64,000 nt of DNA from Peptoniphilus catoniae (GCF_901447155.2 NZ_LR588413.1:248001-312000); one strand, 5' to 3'. Positions 38,299 through 48,216 are shown, numbered from the stretch's first letter. Numbers and translations: made by a program. The notes: generated by a model not told the origin, from the sequence alone.

Positions 38299-38844
38299 TT
38301 ACTCCTTCAAGTAGTATATGTATATTATTATTCCACAAGATATAATTATATCCCCTATACTTATAACTTTAGGCATAGGATAAGGTTTTTTTAAAGGAAT
38401 AATATCAGAGAGAATCCAAGCTTTAGGTCTTTCAAAAATTCCATGACTAAGAGATTTGTTTGTTTCTATAATTTCAAGTTTTAAAGGATTGTTAATGCTA
38501 ATCAAAGCACGTTTATCTACAGGCATCTTTCCATTTAAAAAAATCGGAATTAAATTCAACAAAAGGCCAAGTCCAACTATAAGTAGACCTAAATGCTTAT
38601 AGTTTATTATAAGAGATAAGGCTATTATTAAAAGTGATAGCACATGTAAGTAGAAGTAATTTTTCACAAAAAAATATGTAAAATAACCTAAATCGTTTCT
38701 TGTGAAAATTATTAGAAATAAACTTAATAAAATACCAAAGGCTGCCAAAAACATACTAACTCTATTAAAATATACGCTATCTCTTAATTTATTTCCTCTT
38801 ATTTTTACAATTAATAAACCTAAAAGTAAAGCTTCTATAATCAT
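38299..38844 (-). CDS. DUF5317-type membrane protein
   Basis: This 181-residue protein has about five membrane segments. It contains an NGKMPVDK stretch near residue 108 and a late SHGIFERPKAWILSDIIPLKKPYPMP block, which I recognise as the pattern of clostridial DUF5317 proteins. Their function is unknown. It lies 4 bp upstream of cdaA and is the first gene after the thiN terminator, so it may mark the start of the c-di-AMP operon. Confidence 0.7.
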   Translation of the reverse strand: MIIEALLLGLLIVKIRGNKLRDSVYFNRVSMFLAAFGILLSLFLIIFTRNDLGYFTYFFVKNYFYLHVLSLLIIALSLIINYKHLGLLIVGLGLLLNLIPIFLNGKMPVDKRALISINNPLKLEIIETNKSLSHGIFERPKAWILSDIIPLKKPYPMPKVISIGDIIISCGIIIYIYYLKE

Positions 38845-38899
38845 ACTAACACCTGGTTCTATAATAGCATAAAAGTTTATATATTTTTTATTTTTATTA

Positions 38900-38925
38900 C
38901 AAAAAAAGGACTTGTATCAGTCCTT
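38900..38925 (-). terminator. Intrinsic terminator after thiN
   Basis: A 7-bp stem AAGGACT/AGTCCTT (38919-38925 and 38906-38912) is followed by seven Ts on the minus strand. It overlaps the thiN stop codon and closes the long priA-to-thiN run of genes. Confidence 0.85.
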
Positions 38926-39546
38926 AGATTTAATAATAAATCCGTCTCCGGAATGTATTTTTATATTTGCAAAACAATTAACTATTTCATTACTTACTCC
39001 TGTAGAGGAATTAAGACTAATCCTAAGGTGGTCTGTTTCATAATCAAGACCCTTTGAAGACATAATTATGTCCTCAGATAGGGGAACGATGCTTATATAT
39101 TTATAATCTTCTTTCTCTATTAAGTAATCTCCCGGTTTAACATAAAAAACTTCATTATTGTTATCTATAATTTTTGCATCAACTTTCCCATACATTCCAC
39201 GAAGCAGCATTAAATTGGCCAGTGAGTGATCCATTCTGCTACCTGTGGCAGAAAGCATAACAATTTCATCGACTCCCGACTCTAAAATAAGATTAAGGGC
39301 AACTTCAGTATCGGTATAGTCCTTTCTGCAATTAAGTTTTTTTACCTTCAACTTATTATCATAAATAAACTTTTTACAGTCTTCATCAATTGAATCAAGG
39401 TCTCCGACTACTAAATTAGGTATAAAATCCGTTCCTATAAAATTTTTAACCCCATAATCCGCACAAACTATATAAGCGCCATGAGCATACTTTTTTAAAA
39501 TAGACTTATCTATTTGTTTTCCTCCAGATACCAACAAGCCTAGCAT
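38917..39546 (-). CDS. thiN: Thiamine diphosphokinase
   Basis: ThiN transfers pyrophosphate from ATP to thiamine, giving the active cofactor. The 209-residue protein has ADYGVKNF near residue 29, VVGDLDSID near 46, KDYTDTEVAL near 80 and the SATGSRMDHSLANLMLL block near 99, all diagnostic. It overlaps the end of rpe by 7 bases and is the last gene of the operon. Placement after rsgA and rpe is the common Firmicute arrangement. Confidence 0.95.
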   Translation of the reverse strand: MLGLLVSGGKQIDKSILKKYAHGAYIVCADYGVKNFIGTDFIPNLVVGDLDSIDEDCKKFIYDNKLKVKKLNCRKDYTDTEVALNLILESGVDEIVMLSATGSRMDHSLANLMLLRGMYGKVDAKIIDNNNEVFYVKPGDYLIEKEDYKYISIVPLSEDIIMSSKGLDYETDHLRISLNSSTGVSNEIVNCFANIKIHSGDGFIIKSKD

Positions 39547-40190
39547 TTTTCTATCTCCTTAAACTTAATCATTTCTTTGTAAGGATCTCCTTTAGAAAAA
39601 ATTGCCGAACCTGCAACTAAAATATCTGCTCCGGCTTGGTAAAGTTTTTTTGCATTTTGAAGATTTACTCCCCCATCAACTTCAATTAAACAATTTGATT
39701 TCTTTTCTTTTATAATATTTTTAGCTTCCATTATTTTTCTGAAAGTTGAATCTATAAATTTTTGCCCTCCAAATCCTGGATTAACAGACATTAGTAGTAA
39801 AATATCTATGTCTGATAAAACATAGTCTAATATATTTAAATTTTCATGGGGATTAAGCACGAGACCCGCTTTTATTCCATAAGACTTTATAAGGTTTAAG
39901 GTTCTGTTTAAATGTATAGTAGAGCTTGGATGTACTGAAATAATATTTGCCCCTGCATCCGCAAAATTTTTAATGTAATTTTCAGGATTGTTTATCATAA
40001 GATGGACATCAAAATCTATGTCAGTAAGAGCCCTAAGCTGTTTTACAATTCCCGGTCCAAAAGAAATATTGGGAACATAGTTCCCATCCATAATATCTAC
40101 ATGAATATAATCAACTTCAGCCTTATTCATAGCATCAAAATCTTTAGATATATTTGTAAAATCACAGGATAATATTGATGGTGATATCAT
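39540..40190 (-). CDS. rpe: Ribulose-phosphate 3-epimerase
   Basis: Rpe interconverts ribulose and xylulose 5-phosphates in the pentose phosphate pathway. The 216-residue barrel has the metal and catalytic residues in DYIHVDIMDGNYVPNISFG near residue 27, VHLMI near 62, LLMSVNPGFGGQKFI near 132 and EVDGGVN near 172. It overlaps the rsgA stop codon by one base and thiN at the other end. Confidence 0.96.
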   Translation of the reverse strand: MISPSILSCDFTNISKDFDAMNKAEVDYIHVDIMDGNYVPNISFGPGIVKQLRALTDIDFDVHLMINNPENYIKNFADAGANIISVHPSSTIHLNRTLNLIKSYGIKAGLVLNPHENLNILDYVLSDIDILLLMSVNPGFGGQKFIDSTFRKIMEAKNIIKEKKSNCLIEVDGGVNLQNAKKLYQAGADILVAGSAIFSKGDPYKEMIKFKEIEKC

Positions 40191-41047
40191 TAATACTCCT
40201 CCTTATCCTTTAGTTCTTTATAGATACTTAGGTAGTTTTTATATCTTGAGTTTGAAATCTCTCCTTTAGAAACAAGCTCCTTCACTTTACAGTCAGGCTC
40301 ATTTATGTGATTACAATCATTAAATCTACATTCCCGCGAAGGCAAGGTGAATTCTCTAAAACAGTCCTTAAGCTCATCTGATTTAATTTCTAAACTAATA
40401 CTTGAAAATCCCGGTGTATCAAAAATATAAGTTTCATCATCACCACTAAAAATCTCAACATGCCTTGTAGTATGCTTCCCTCTTCCAGTTTTTTTTGAAA
40501 CACCCCCGACAAGTATATCTTTTTTTAAAATATAAGAAGCTATTGTGGATTTACCTGCTGCAGATACGCCGCAAAGAGCGGTAGTTTTTCCTTTTAAATA
40601 TTCCCTTAAAAGGTCTATGGTAAAGGTAAACTTATAAGAAATTAAAAAACTTTTAAATCCTGCCCTACTATAAATTTCAAAAAGCTTTTCAGCCTCTTTT
40701 TTATTCAAATCATACTTATTAATAGCAATTAAAATATCCACCTTATTTTCATAACTACATATAACCTTATCTATTAAATTTAAATTATAATCTGGGTCTT
40801 TTGTTGGGATTACTATTAAAACCTGATCAACATTGGCTACGTATGGCCTCATAAGTTCATTTTTTCTAGGATAAATCTTTTCTATGTAACCAAGAGAATT
40901 ATTTTCTATTTTAAATTCTACATCATCCCCCGCTAAAGGTTTGATATTTTCATTTCTAAAGTTACCTCTTGCCCTGGTTTCATATATTTTAGGTCCGCTT
41001 TTAACATAATAAAAGCCACCTGTAAGCTTTACGATTTTACCCTTCAT
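40190..41047 (-). CDS. rsgA: Ribosome small subunit GTPase RsgA
   Basis: RsgA checks the decoding centre of late 30S particles. The 285-residue protein has an N-terminal OB fold, a circularly permuted GTPase with G4 (INKYD near residue 111) before G1 (GVSAAGKST near 160) and G3 (DTPGF near 205), and a C-terminal zinc domain with CRFNDCNHINEPDC. It lies 12 bp after prkC; rsgA adjacent to PrkC and its phosphatase is typical of Firmicutes. Confidence 0.96.
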   Translation of the reverse strand: MKGKIVKLTGGFYYVKSGPKIYETRARGNFRNENIKPLAGDDVEFKIENNSLGYIEKIYPRKNELMRPYVANVDQVLIVIPTKDPDYNLNLIDKVICSYENKVDILIAINKYDLNKKEAEKLFEIYSRAGFKSFLISYKFTFTIDLLREYLKGKTTALCGVSAAGKSTIASYILKKDILVGGVSKKTGRGKHTTRHVEIFSGDDETYIFDTPGFSSISLEIKSDELKDCFREFTLPSRECRFNDCNHINEPDCKVKELVSKGEISNSRYKNYLSIYKELKDKEEY

Positions 41048-41059
41048 TTTATCTACCGC

Positions 41060-43054
41060 CTAATTAATTTTTTTGCTTTCCACCTTTTGAGAATCTATAT
41101 ATATTTCAAATACATCACCCTTGGATACATACTCCAAGGGCACATTAATATTACCTTCTGCCGAAGATTTATTCCAATCGTATATCTTGTGTTTATTTCC
41201 CTTAGCTGTATACCTCCATATGGTTACTTGATGGTTTTCTCCATCATTAGGCATATTTACACTAAGAGAGTCAGGAAGATTTTCATTTTCATTGCTTTCG
41301 GAAGATTCGTCGGGTTTTTCGTTTCTAGGCATTTCCTCCTCATCACTTTCCAAAGGTCCGGTACTTACATAAAGTGTAATTTCGCTACCTCTGGGAGCCT
41401 GGTCCTTAGGCTCGAAATTTACAACATCACCCTTTGAAACCTCATTTGATTTGACTTCCTCTACTTTAACTACAAAGCCTGTCTTTTCAAGACTCGCCTT
41501 AGCATCCTTGTAGTTAATTCCTCTCAAGTTAGGTATTACAATAGGTGCTTCTTCTCCCTTTGATACGTAAACAGTAATATTTTTATTATTTGCAACCTCA
41601 GTGCCTGCTGCAGGCTCTTGTCTTATAACCTGGTCCTCAGGATATTCCTTTGAGTATTCAAGCTCTATATTGCTTATGGTTATTCCTGCTTCTGCTGCAA
41701 TCTTTTGTGACTCTTCCAAAGTTTTTCCTACTAGATCAGGTATTTCTACAACGTCTGCTATTACATTGACAACTACCTTTACTGAAGATCCTTCTTCAAC
41801 TTGTGTTCCTTGAGCTGGATCTTGTTCAAGTATTTCCCTATTAGTCTTATCATAATTTTCCGTAAAATCAGCTTCCATTACAAGACCATATTTTTCAAGC
41901 TCCGACTTGGCTTCATCTTGAGTTTTACCTACTAAAGTCGGCACGCTAACAAGCTTAGTCGGTTCTTCTTTATCCTTATTTCCTATATTATTTAAAAGTT
42001 TAGGAACAACAAAGAAAAGCATCACAGCAAGTAGAATAGCTGTAACTATTCCAAGTAATACCGGAAGAGGTGATGATTTTTTCTTTTCGGGTCTATTTTT
42101 AATATACCTCGGTTCATCTTCTTTTTTCATATTTTTTCTGTCAAGCATTGGTGCAGTTCTAATTCCTGTAGTTGATATGGGACTATTATTTTGCATTTCA
42201 CTTCTATAATTTATATTTGAAGTTCTTCCCATTTGTATGTTCTTTATATCTCTAATTAACAAATAAACATCTGCATATCTGTCAGACGGATCTTTCATTG
42301 TCATTTTACAAACAATTTGATCTGAGTATTGTGATACCTGTGGATTCTTAGATGAAGGTAGAGGCATATTGCTTTGAACCTGCATTAAGGCAACTGAAAC
42401 AGGATTATCTGCATCAAAAGGAAGTTCTCCTGTAAGCATTTCATAGAGAACTATTCCAAGAGAATAAATATCCGATCTGTTATCTACCTTTGATCCTCTT
42501 GCCTGTTCCGGAGAAAAATAATGAACAGAGCCCATAATAGCATTTGTCGCTGTAACTGTAGAGTTATCAGCAACTCTGGCAATACCAAAATCAGTAACCT
42601 TTACCCTGTCATCTTTAGTTATCATTATATTCTGAGATTTAATATCTCTGTGGACTATACCTTTTGAGTGAGCAACTTTCAAGGCCTCAGCAATTTGAAC
42701 AGTATAATTTAAAGCTGTTTTCTCACTTAGCTTACCCTCTTCTGTTATTTTTTCCTTAAGGGTTTTTCCATCTATATATTCCATTACTATATAATGAATT
42801 TTTTCATCGTTAATTTCTTCAGTTCCAACATCATAAATACTTACTATATTGGGATGAGAAATACTTGCAGCTGCCAGGGATTCTCTTTTAAACTTTCTGA
42901 TGAAGTTGTTGTCGGTATTATATTCAGCCTTTAAAGTTTTTATCGCTACTATTCTGTCAAGTCTTCTGTCGTGGGATTTGTACACATCTCCCATTCCTCC
43001 GGTGCCTATCTTTTGTAGAATTTCATATCTATTAGCTAAAATTTTACTTATCAT
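41060..43054 (-). CDS. prkC: PASTA-domain Ser/Thr kinase (PrkC/PknB type)
   Basis: The kinase domain (residues 1-270) has GTGGMGDVY, the lysine in VAIKTL, HRDIKSQN, DFGIARV and the activation segment ending FSPEQARG. A membrane segment lies near residues 338-360. Outside are three PASTA repeats (each with a VPxLxGxxxxxA pattern), which bind muropeptides or lipid II. A further 90-residue C-terminal domain (from about 575) follows an acidic Ser/Asn/Glu linker. It senses cell-wall state and phosphorylates cytosolic targets. The cognate phosphatase gene is directly upstream; the FHA protein near 30 kb is a candidate reader. Confidence 0.95.
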   Translation of the reverse strand: MISKILANRYEILQKIGTGGMGDVYKSHDRRLDRIVAIKTLKAEYNTDNNFIRKFKRESLAAASISHPNIVSIYDVGTEEINDEKIHYIVMEYIDGKTLKEKITEEGKLSEKTALNYTVQIAEALKVAHSKGIVHRDIKSQNIMITKDDRVKVTDFGIARVADNSTVTATNAIMGSVHYFSPEQARGSKVDNRSDIYSLGIVLYEMLTGELPFDADNPVSVALMQVQSNMPLPSSKNPQVSQYSDQIVCKMTMKDPSDRYADVYLLIRDIKNIQMGRTSNINYRSEMQNNSPISTTGIRTAPMLDRKNMKKEDEPRYIKNRPEKKKSSPLPVLLGIVTAILLAVMLFFVVPKLLNNIGNKDKEEPTKLVSVPTLVGKTQDEAKSELEKYGLVMEADFTENYDKTNREILEQDPAQGTQVEEGSSVKVVVNVIADVVEIPDLVGKTLEESQKIAAEAGITISNIELEYSKEYPEDQVIRQEPAAGTEVANNKNITVYVSKGEEAPIVIPNLRGINYKDAKASLEKTGFVVKVEEVKSNEVSKGDVVNFEPKDQAPRGSEITLYVSTGPLESDEEEMPRNEKPDESSESNENENLPDSLSVNMPNDGENHQVTIWRYTAKGNKHKIYDWNKSSAEGNINVPLEYVSKGDVFEIYIDSQKVESKKIN

Positions 43055-43062
43055 GGTTTCAC

Positions 43063-43782
43063 CTACTCGTTATATATTAAAATCAATGTAATATTGTCTA
43101 TACCACCATTCTCAAGTGCTTTATTTAAAAGTACCTTGGCGGATTTTTCCATATTAGCTTGATTGGTAACTTCAAAAATTTCTTTTTCTTCAACCATATT
43201 TGTGAGTCCATCTGAACAGACTAAGTATTTATGGTTTTTATCTATCTTTTCTTTTTCTACATGGACTTCAAGATTTTCTGATGTTCCTAAAGCCTTTGTA
43301 AGGACATTTTTCTTAGGGTGAGTCTTGGCTTCTTCCTCATTAATTTCCCCTATCTCAATTAAATAATTGACAAAAGAATCATCTCTTGTCAGTTTTTTTA
43401 TTTCTTCAGAAGAAATCTCATATATTCTACTGTCCCCAATGTTTAAGTAATAAATATATTCATCAAATACATAAATAAGAGACAGGGTTGTACCCATACC
43501 CCTATATTCATTGTTTTCAACGGAAAGATTAAATATCTTTTCATTTGCTCTTTTTACAGATTTTATTAAAATTTCAATAAGGTCATCTTCTGTTGTTATA
43601 ACTGAATTTTGCAAGTCTTCAGTAAGAGTTTCAACTGCAATTCTACTTGCTATTTCTCCAGCCTTGTGTCCTCCCATTCCATCCGCTAAAAGAAAAAACC
43701 TCTTTTCCTTGTCTACTCCGTAGGAATCTTCGTTGTTACCACGAACAAGACCTTTATCTGTTAGGGCTATAAAATTTAACAT
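43063..43782 (-). CDS. PP2C-type Ser/Thr phosphatase Stp/PrpC
   Basis: This 239-residue metal-dependent phosphatase reverses PrkC phosphorylation. Metal-binding motifs are NNEDSYGV near residue 16, LADGMGGHKAGE near 32, VCSDGLTNM near 186 and GGIDNITLI near 225. The N-terminal ALTDKGLVRGNNED start is the family hallmark. It is followed by prkC after 8 bp and preceded by rlmN after 1 bp. Confidence 0.95.
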   Translation of the reverse strand: MLNFIALTDKGLVRGNNEDSYGVDKEKRFFLLADGMGGHKAGEIASRIAVETLTEDLQNSVITTEDDLIEILIKSVKRANEKIFNLSVENNEYRGMGTTLSLIYVFDEYIYYLNIGDSRIYEISSEEIKKLTRDDSFVNYLIEIGEINEEEAKTHPKKNVLTKALGTSENLEVHVEKEKIDKNHKYLVCSDGLTNMVEEKEIFEVTNQANMEKSAKVLLNKALENGGIDNITLILIYNE

Positions 43783-43783
43783 T

Positions 43784-44803
43784 TTAGCCTCCTTTGTAAT
43801 TTCGTCTTAATTGACCGCAGGAAGCATTTATATCAGCTCCCAACTCTCTTCTAATTGTAACATTTAATCCCTTACTTTCAAGCTTTTTTCTAAAGGACAC
43901 AATGCTCCTTCTATTAGGTCTTTGCCTCTTATACTCCTCAATAGGGTTTAGTGGAATCAAGTTTACATGAACTTTTAGCCCTTTTAAAATATTTACAAGC
44001 TCTTCGGCATTGTTTTGCCCGTCATTTTCCCCTTCGATTAAGGTATATTCAACTGTAAGTCTTGTCCCCGTCATTTCAGAATAATATCTACAAGCTTCTA
44101 TTGCATCTTTGATTTTATATTTTTTATTTATTGGCATAATTAAATCCCTTTTTTCGTCATATGTACTATGAAGGGATAAAGCCAGAGTAATTGGAAGCTT
44201 TTCATGGGCAAATTTATATATTTTATCGACAAGTCCACAAGTTGATATTGTTATGTTCCTATAGCTTAGATTTTTACCCTCCTCACTATGAATAAGTTTT
44301 AAAAATCTAAGAAGGTTATCATAGTTATCTAAAGGCTCCCCGCTCCCCATTAAAATAATATTTGATATATTTATCTTATATTTATTTTCTACACTGTAAA
44401 CTTGTCCAAGAATTTCATAAGGAGTCAGGTTTCTAACAAGACCGGCCTTTGTAGAGGCGCAAAAAACGCAGCCCATTCTACAGCCTACTTGTGTTGATAG
44501 GCAAAGGGAGTAACCATATTTATATTTCATAAGGCTTCCTTCTATAATATTTTTGTCATCCAATATGTATAGAAGTTTCTTTGTTTCATCAATTTTAGAA
44601 TTGTATTCCTCCAAAATATCAACTGTTTTTATGTCTTCAGCTTTTAATTTTTCCTTTAAATCTTTAGGCAAATTGGAATTTTCTATATCATTTCTATTTT
44701 GTTTATGAAAAAAATTATAAATCTGCTTTGACCTATAAGGCTCATATCCATATTTTTCAACAAGTTTTTCCAATTCATCTATATATAAAGCATTTATTTC
44801 CAT
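43784..44803 (-). CDS. rlmN: 23S rRNA/tRNA adenine C2 methyltransferase RlmN
   Basis: RlmN is a radical SAM enzyme that methylates A2503 of 23S rRNA and A37 of some tRNAs. The cluster motif CRMGCVFC near residue 108, the GSGEPLDNYDN loop near 158 and the C-terminal LGADINASCGQL, whose Cys is the methyl-transfer residue, are present. Length of 339 residues is normal. The start overlaps rsmB by 10 bases. Confidence 0.95.
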   Translation of the reverse strand: MEINALYIDELEKLVEKYGYEPYRSKQIYNFFHKQNRNDIENSNLPKDLKEKLKAEDIKTVDILEEYNSKIDETKKLLYILDDKNIIEGSLMKYKYGYSLCLSTQVGCRMGCVFCASTKAGLVRNLTPYEILGQVYSVENKYKINISNIILMGSGEPLDNYDNLLRFLKLIHSEEGKNLSYRNITISTCGLVDKIYKFAHEKLPITLALSLHSTYDEKRDLIMPINKKYKIKDAIEACRYYSEMTGTRLTVEYTLIEGENDGQNNAEELVNILKGLKVHVNLIPLNPIEEYKRQRPNRRSIVSFRKKLESKGLNVTIRRELGADINASCGQLRRNYKGG

Positions 44804-46116
44804 ATTTTCCTCTTTAACCTACACATTGTAAAACCATCTGTATTGTCTATATTTGGATAAAATCTTTTAAATTCTTCTCCACATGTTCTTTCTATTTCAA
44901 AATCTTTATTTTCATTAAGAACTTCTCTTACCACTTCTTCATTCTCTTCTTTAGTTAAGGTACAAGTGGAGTAAGTAAGATTTCCATGGCTGTTTAGATA
45001 CTTTAAGGCATTTGTTAATATCTTTTTTTGAATAATTTTTAGACTTTCTACATCACTCATATCGGTATTATATCTGATTTCAACCTTTCTTCTGTAAAGT
45101 CCAAGACCTGAGCAAGGTGCATCTACCAAAACGAAATCAAAATTGCCTATAAATTCTTTTTTTAGTCTACTTGCATCGTTAATTTTTATATCAATGTTTC
45201 TTATACCAAGTCTCTTTTTATTTTCTTCAATTAAATTCACTTTCTTTTTGGATATATCGCAGGAAATTATTTTAGAATCTGGATAAAGCATAGAAAAATT
45301 AAAAGACTTTCCTCCAGGCGATGCACATAAGTCCAAAATTTTAGAGCCTCCACCTATATCAGAAAGTTCCGCAACTAGTACAGAAGCTAGATCCTGAACA
45401 TAAAAATAACCCCTTTTAAATAAATCTGTATCAAAAATTCCTTCCGGATTTAGGACTTCAAGAACCTTTTCTGAAAGTTTTGTAGGCCTTAGCTTGTAGC
45501 CCTTATTTTCTGCAGATTTTATAAATTCATTCAAATCTACTTTTAAATTATTAACCCTTATGAAAAACGGAGCCTTTTTATTGTTTGAAATTAAAAGATC
45601 TTCAACAAAATTCTTGTCATGATCTTTAAGTAAATAATCCACAAAAAATTTAGGATGAGAATATTTTTTTGATAAGTAGTCGCTATAATCCCTTGATTTT
45701 ATAATGTCTAAATTATAGTCAGATGAAATTATCTCTTGACTGTTTCTTAAAATATTTCTTAAAATTCCATTGGTAAATCCAACAGATCCTCTATTTCCAA
45801 ACTCTTTTGCCAAATCAACAGACTCATTAATGGCTGAATAAGCAGGTATCTTGTCCATAAAAAACATTTGATAGATACAAAGTTCAAGTATTATAAGTAT
45901 AGCAGGATGGATCTTTTTAATTCTTATTTTAGAGTAGTTTCTTATAAGGTTATCTATAAGAAGTTTATTTTCCAAAACTCCCCTTACCAAGTTTACAATG
46001 AAATTATAATCTCTTTTGTTTATGTTCTTTAGTCTGATTAACTCTTCATTTAAAAAAGCATCCTTATTTAAGATGTTATTCAAAATTAAGAATGCTTCTT
46101 TTCTAGTCTTATCCAT
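44794..46116 (-). CDS. rsmB: 16S rRNA m5C967 methyltransferase RsmB
   Basis: The 440-residue protein has the N-terminal NusB-like RNA-binding domain (AFLILNNILNKDAFL, then LVRGVLENKLLID) and a C-terminal Rossmann methyltransferase with LDLCASPGGKSF near residue 252, the VDAPCSGLG motif near 318 and the catalytic cysteine in YSTCTLT near 371. It follows the zinc peptidase gene by 0 bp and overlaps rlmN. Confidence 0.95.
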   Translation of the reverse strand: MDKTRKEAFLILNNILNKDAFLNEELIRLKNINKRDYNFIVNLVRGVLENKLLIDNLIRNYSKIRIKKIHPAILIILELCIYQMFFMDKIPAYSAINESVDLAKEFGNRGSVGFTNGILRNILRNSQEIISSDYNLDIIKSRDYSDYLSKKYSHPKFFVDYLLKDHDKNFVEDLLISNNKKAPFFIRVNNLKVDLNEFIKSAENKGYKLRPTKLSEKVLEVLNPEGIFDTDLFKRGYFYVQDLASVLVAELSDIGGGSKILDLCASPGGKSFNFSMLYPDSKIISCDISKKKVNLIEENKKRLGIRNIDIKINDASRLKKEFIGNFDFVLVDAPCSGLGLYRRKVEIRYNTDMSDVESLKIIQKKILTNALKYLNSHGNLTYSTCTLTKEENEEVVREVLNENKDFEIERTCGEEFKRFYPNIDNTDGFTMCRLKRKIWK

Positions 46117-46803
46117 TTAATCTCTCCGTCTTGATAAACTTAAAAGTCTTAAAAGTTGTCCTATTGATGTAAGTGTTGCTGCAACATAGGTAAGAGCTGC
46201 TGCTTTTAAAACTTCCCTTGCTCCTTTAATCTTATCATCGGGAAGTATCCCTGAGGAAAGCTGTTGAAGAGCCCTCCTACTTGCATCAAATTCCACAGGT
46301 AAGGTAACCACTTGAAAAAGTACCGCAATGGCAAACATGGCTATACCTACTTGTAAAATAGTTTTTGATATAAATAAACCTAAAAGAATAAAGGTCATTG
46401 CCATATTTGATCCTATGCCAGCTGCAGGGACAAGCATAGTTCTAAGTTTAACAGGTTTATAATTTTGCATATGTTGAATAGCATGTCCAACCTCATGTGC
46501 AGCTATGCCTATTGATGCAATTGATGTCCCTTCATAAACTTCTTTTGATAAACTGAGAACCTTATTTGTAGGATTGTAGTTATCCGTAAGTTGTCCGCCT
46601 ATCATTTTTATACTTACATCAGATAAATTATTTTTATCCATAATTATCTTTGCTGCCTGTGCTCCGCTAATTCCTGTACCTGAATCTATTTTACTGTACT
46701 TTGAATAAGCTGAGCTGATTTTTGCCTGTGCATACATTGCTAGAATAAGCCCCGGTAAAACATATATCCAACCTGATCCGTAATAAGCTCCATATCCGTA
46801 CAT
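46117..46803 (-). CDS. Membrane zinc metallopeptidase, YugP type
   Basis: This 228-residue membrane protein has a helix-embedded HExxH-type zinc motif AAHEVGHAIQH near residue 102 and a distal acidic ligand region PVEFDASRRA near 170, with several membrane segments around them. It belongs to the Zn_peptidase_2/YugP family, whose substrates are not well known. It lies between fmt and rsmB with 1-bp gaps on both sides, as is common in clostridia. Confidence 0.9.
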   Translation of the reverse strand: MYGYGAYYGSGWIYVLPGLILAMYAQAKISSAYSKYSKIDSGTGISGAQAAKIIMDKNNLSDVSIKMIGGQLTDNYNPTNKVLSLSKEVYEGTSIASIGIAAHEVGHAIQHMQNYKPVKLRTMLVPAAGIGSNMAMTFILLGLFISKTILQVGIAMFAIAVLFQVVTLPVEFDASRRALQQLSSGILPDDKIKGAREVLKAAALTYVAATLTSIGQLLRLLSLSRRRD

Positions 46804-46804
46804 A

Positions 46805-47728
46805 TTAACCTCCTAATATAGTTCCCTTATCTAAACTGTTGCCAGCTAAATAAGACTTTATATCCATTTCCTTTTTTCCGGGAAATTGTAACTTCTTTAC
46901 ATAAATACTACCATCAAGTGTAGCAATTCTAAGTTTCTTTGTAGAATCTATTATCTCGCCTGGACTCCCTAAAGTTTTTTCATAGTCGGTTTCTAAATCC
47001 TTGATTTTAAATCTCTCGCCCTTATAGCTAGTGGAAATAGAGTATCTTTCTGGCATGGCCCTTAAAATTCTCTCAATATCTTTTGCTGTATCCTTATTAA
47101 AGTCTATATACCCGTCCTCCTTAGATATTTTTTCGGCGTAGGTTGCCTTACTGTCATCTTGCTTTGAAAATTCAAGTTTATTTTCCTTAAACCTTTCCAC
47201 AAAATCCACTATCATATCAGCTCCAAGATTACTCAATTCTTGCGAGAGCTCATCTGCTGATTTATCTTCTATGGTAACCTCTTTAACCATGGCAACATCT
47301 CCTGTGTCAAGACCCTCTGCCATTTTCATAATACTTATTCCGCTTTTATCATAGCCTTCTAAAATTGCCCTATTAATAGGTGCAGCCCCTCTAAGCTTAG
47401 GCAAAAGAGAAGCATGTATATTAATAGAATATTTAGGTACTTCTAATGCCTTTTTACTTAAAATTTTGCCAAAAGCGACTACTATAAATAAATCAGGATC
47501 AAAGGATTTTAAATATCTAAGAGACTCTTCTGAATTAATGTCCTCCGGTTGATAAACCTCTATTCCAAGTTCAATGGCTCTAGCCTTTACAGGAGAGGGC
47601 TTAAGCTTTTTGCCTCTTCCTCTTCTTTTGTCAAGACCGGTTACAACAAGGCTCAGCCCGTAAGCCTCATTAAGTCTTTCCATAGGTCTAATTCCAAAAT
47701 CCGGATTGGACATATAAACTATATTCAC
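46805..47728 (-). CDS. fmt: Methionyl-tRNA formyltransferase
   Basis: Fmt formylates initiator Met-tRNA. The 307-residue protein has the N10-formyl-THF binding core with INIHASLLPKLRGAAPINRAI near residue 105 (Asn, His) and the catalytic Asp in GLDTGDV near 143, followed by a C-terminal tRNA-binding barrel. It overlaps def by 4 bases, the usual fmt-def pairing that adds and removes the formyl group. Confidence 0.95.
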   Translation of the reverse strand: MNIVYMSNPDFGIRPMERLNEAYGLSLVVTGLDKRRGRGKKLKPSPVKARAIELGIEVYQPEDINSEESLRYLKSFDPDLFIVVAFGKILSKKALEVPKYSINIHASLLPKLRGAAPINRAILEGYDKSGISIMKMAEGLDTGDVAMVKEVTIEDKSADELSQELSNLGADMIVDFVERFKENKLEFSKQDDSKATYAEKISKEDGYIDFNKDTAKDIERILRAMPERYSISTSYKGERFKIKDLETDYEKTLGSPGEIIDSTKKLRIATLDGSIYVKKLQFPGKKEMDIKSYLAGNSLDKGTILGG

Positions 47729-48204
47729 TCTTCACTTACCTCTTTATCTTTTATAGTGTACATTTCTATTGCTCTATCTGAATACAAAACTCCGTCAAGA
47801 TGATCTATTTCATGTTGAAGTATCCTTGCGAAAAAGTCACTAGCCTCCATGGTCTTTTCTTCAAAGTTTTCATCTATATAGGAAAGTTCTATATGGGTTG
47901 CTCGCTCAACCGTTCCTTGCCTTTCAGGTATAGATAGGCAGGCTTCGTAGGCAACCTCCGAACCGTCTTTTTCGGTAATTTCAGGATTAATCAATGCCAT
48001 CCTTATATCCTCTCTATTGTCTACAACTATTACTCTTTTAAGTATACCTACTTGAGGAGCTGCAAGGCCTACCCCTTCCGCCTTATCCATTGTTTCATAC
48101 ATATCTTCTATTAAAATTTTCAATCTGTCGTCAAATTTTGTTACTTGCCTTGACTTTTTTCTTAAAATCGGATCTTTGTCCGTTCTTATAGTTCTAAGTG
48201 CCAT
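47725..48204 (-). CDS. def: Peptide deformylase
   Basis: Def removes the formyl group from new proteins. The three signature blocks are all present: GVGLAAPQVG near residue 43, EACLSIP with the metal cysteine near 87, and HEIDHLDG with the two histidines and glutamate near 130. The frame opens with GTG at 48213, but AGGTGA stands 6 bases before the ATG at 48204, so I use 48204 (159 residues). Confidence 0.95.
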   Translation of the reverse strand: MALRTIRTDKDPILRKKSRQVTKFDDRLKILIEDMYETMDKAEGVGLAAPQVGILKRVIVVDNREDIRMALINPEITEKDGSEVAYEACLSIPERQGTVERATHIELSYIDENFEEKTMEASDFFARILQHEIDHLDGVLYSDRAIEMYTIKDKEVSEE

Positions 48205-48216
48205 TATAATCACCTT

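Noticed and set aside
38845-38916. TPP riboswitch near thiN
   Set aside because: The gap lies downstream of thiN, contains a simple terminator, and has no THI-box core. thiN is the last gene of a long operon.
41087-41437. Plus-strand 116-codon frame under the prkC 3' region
   Set aside because: Opposite-strand reading of PASTA-domain codons; aromatic-rich, no ribosome site.
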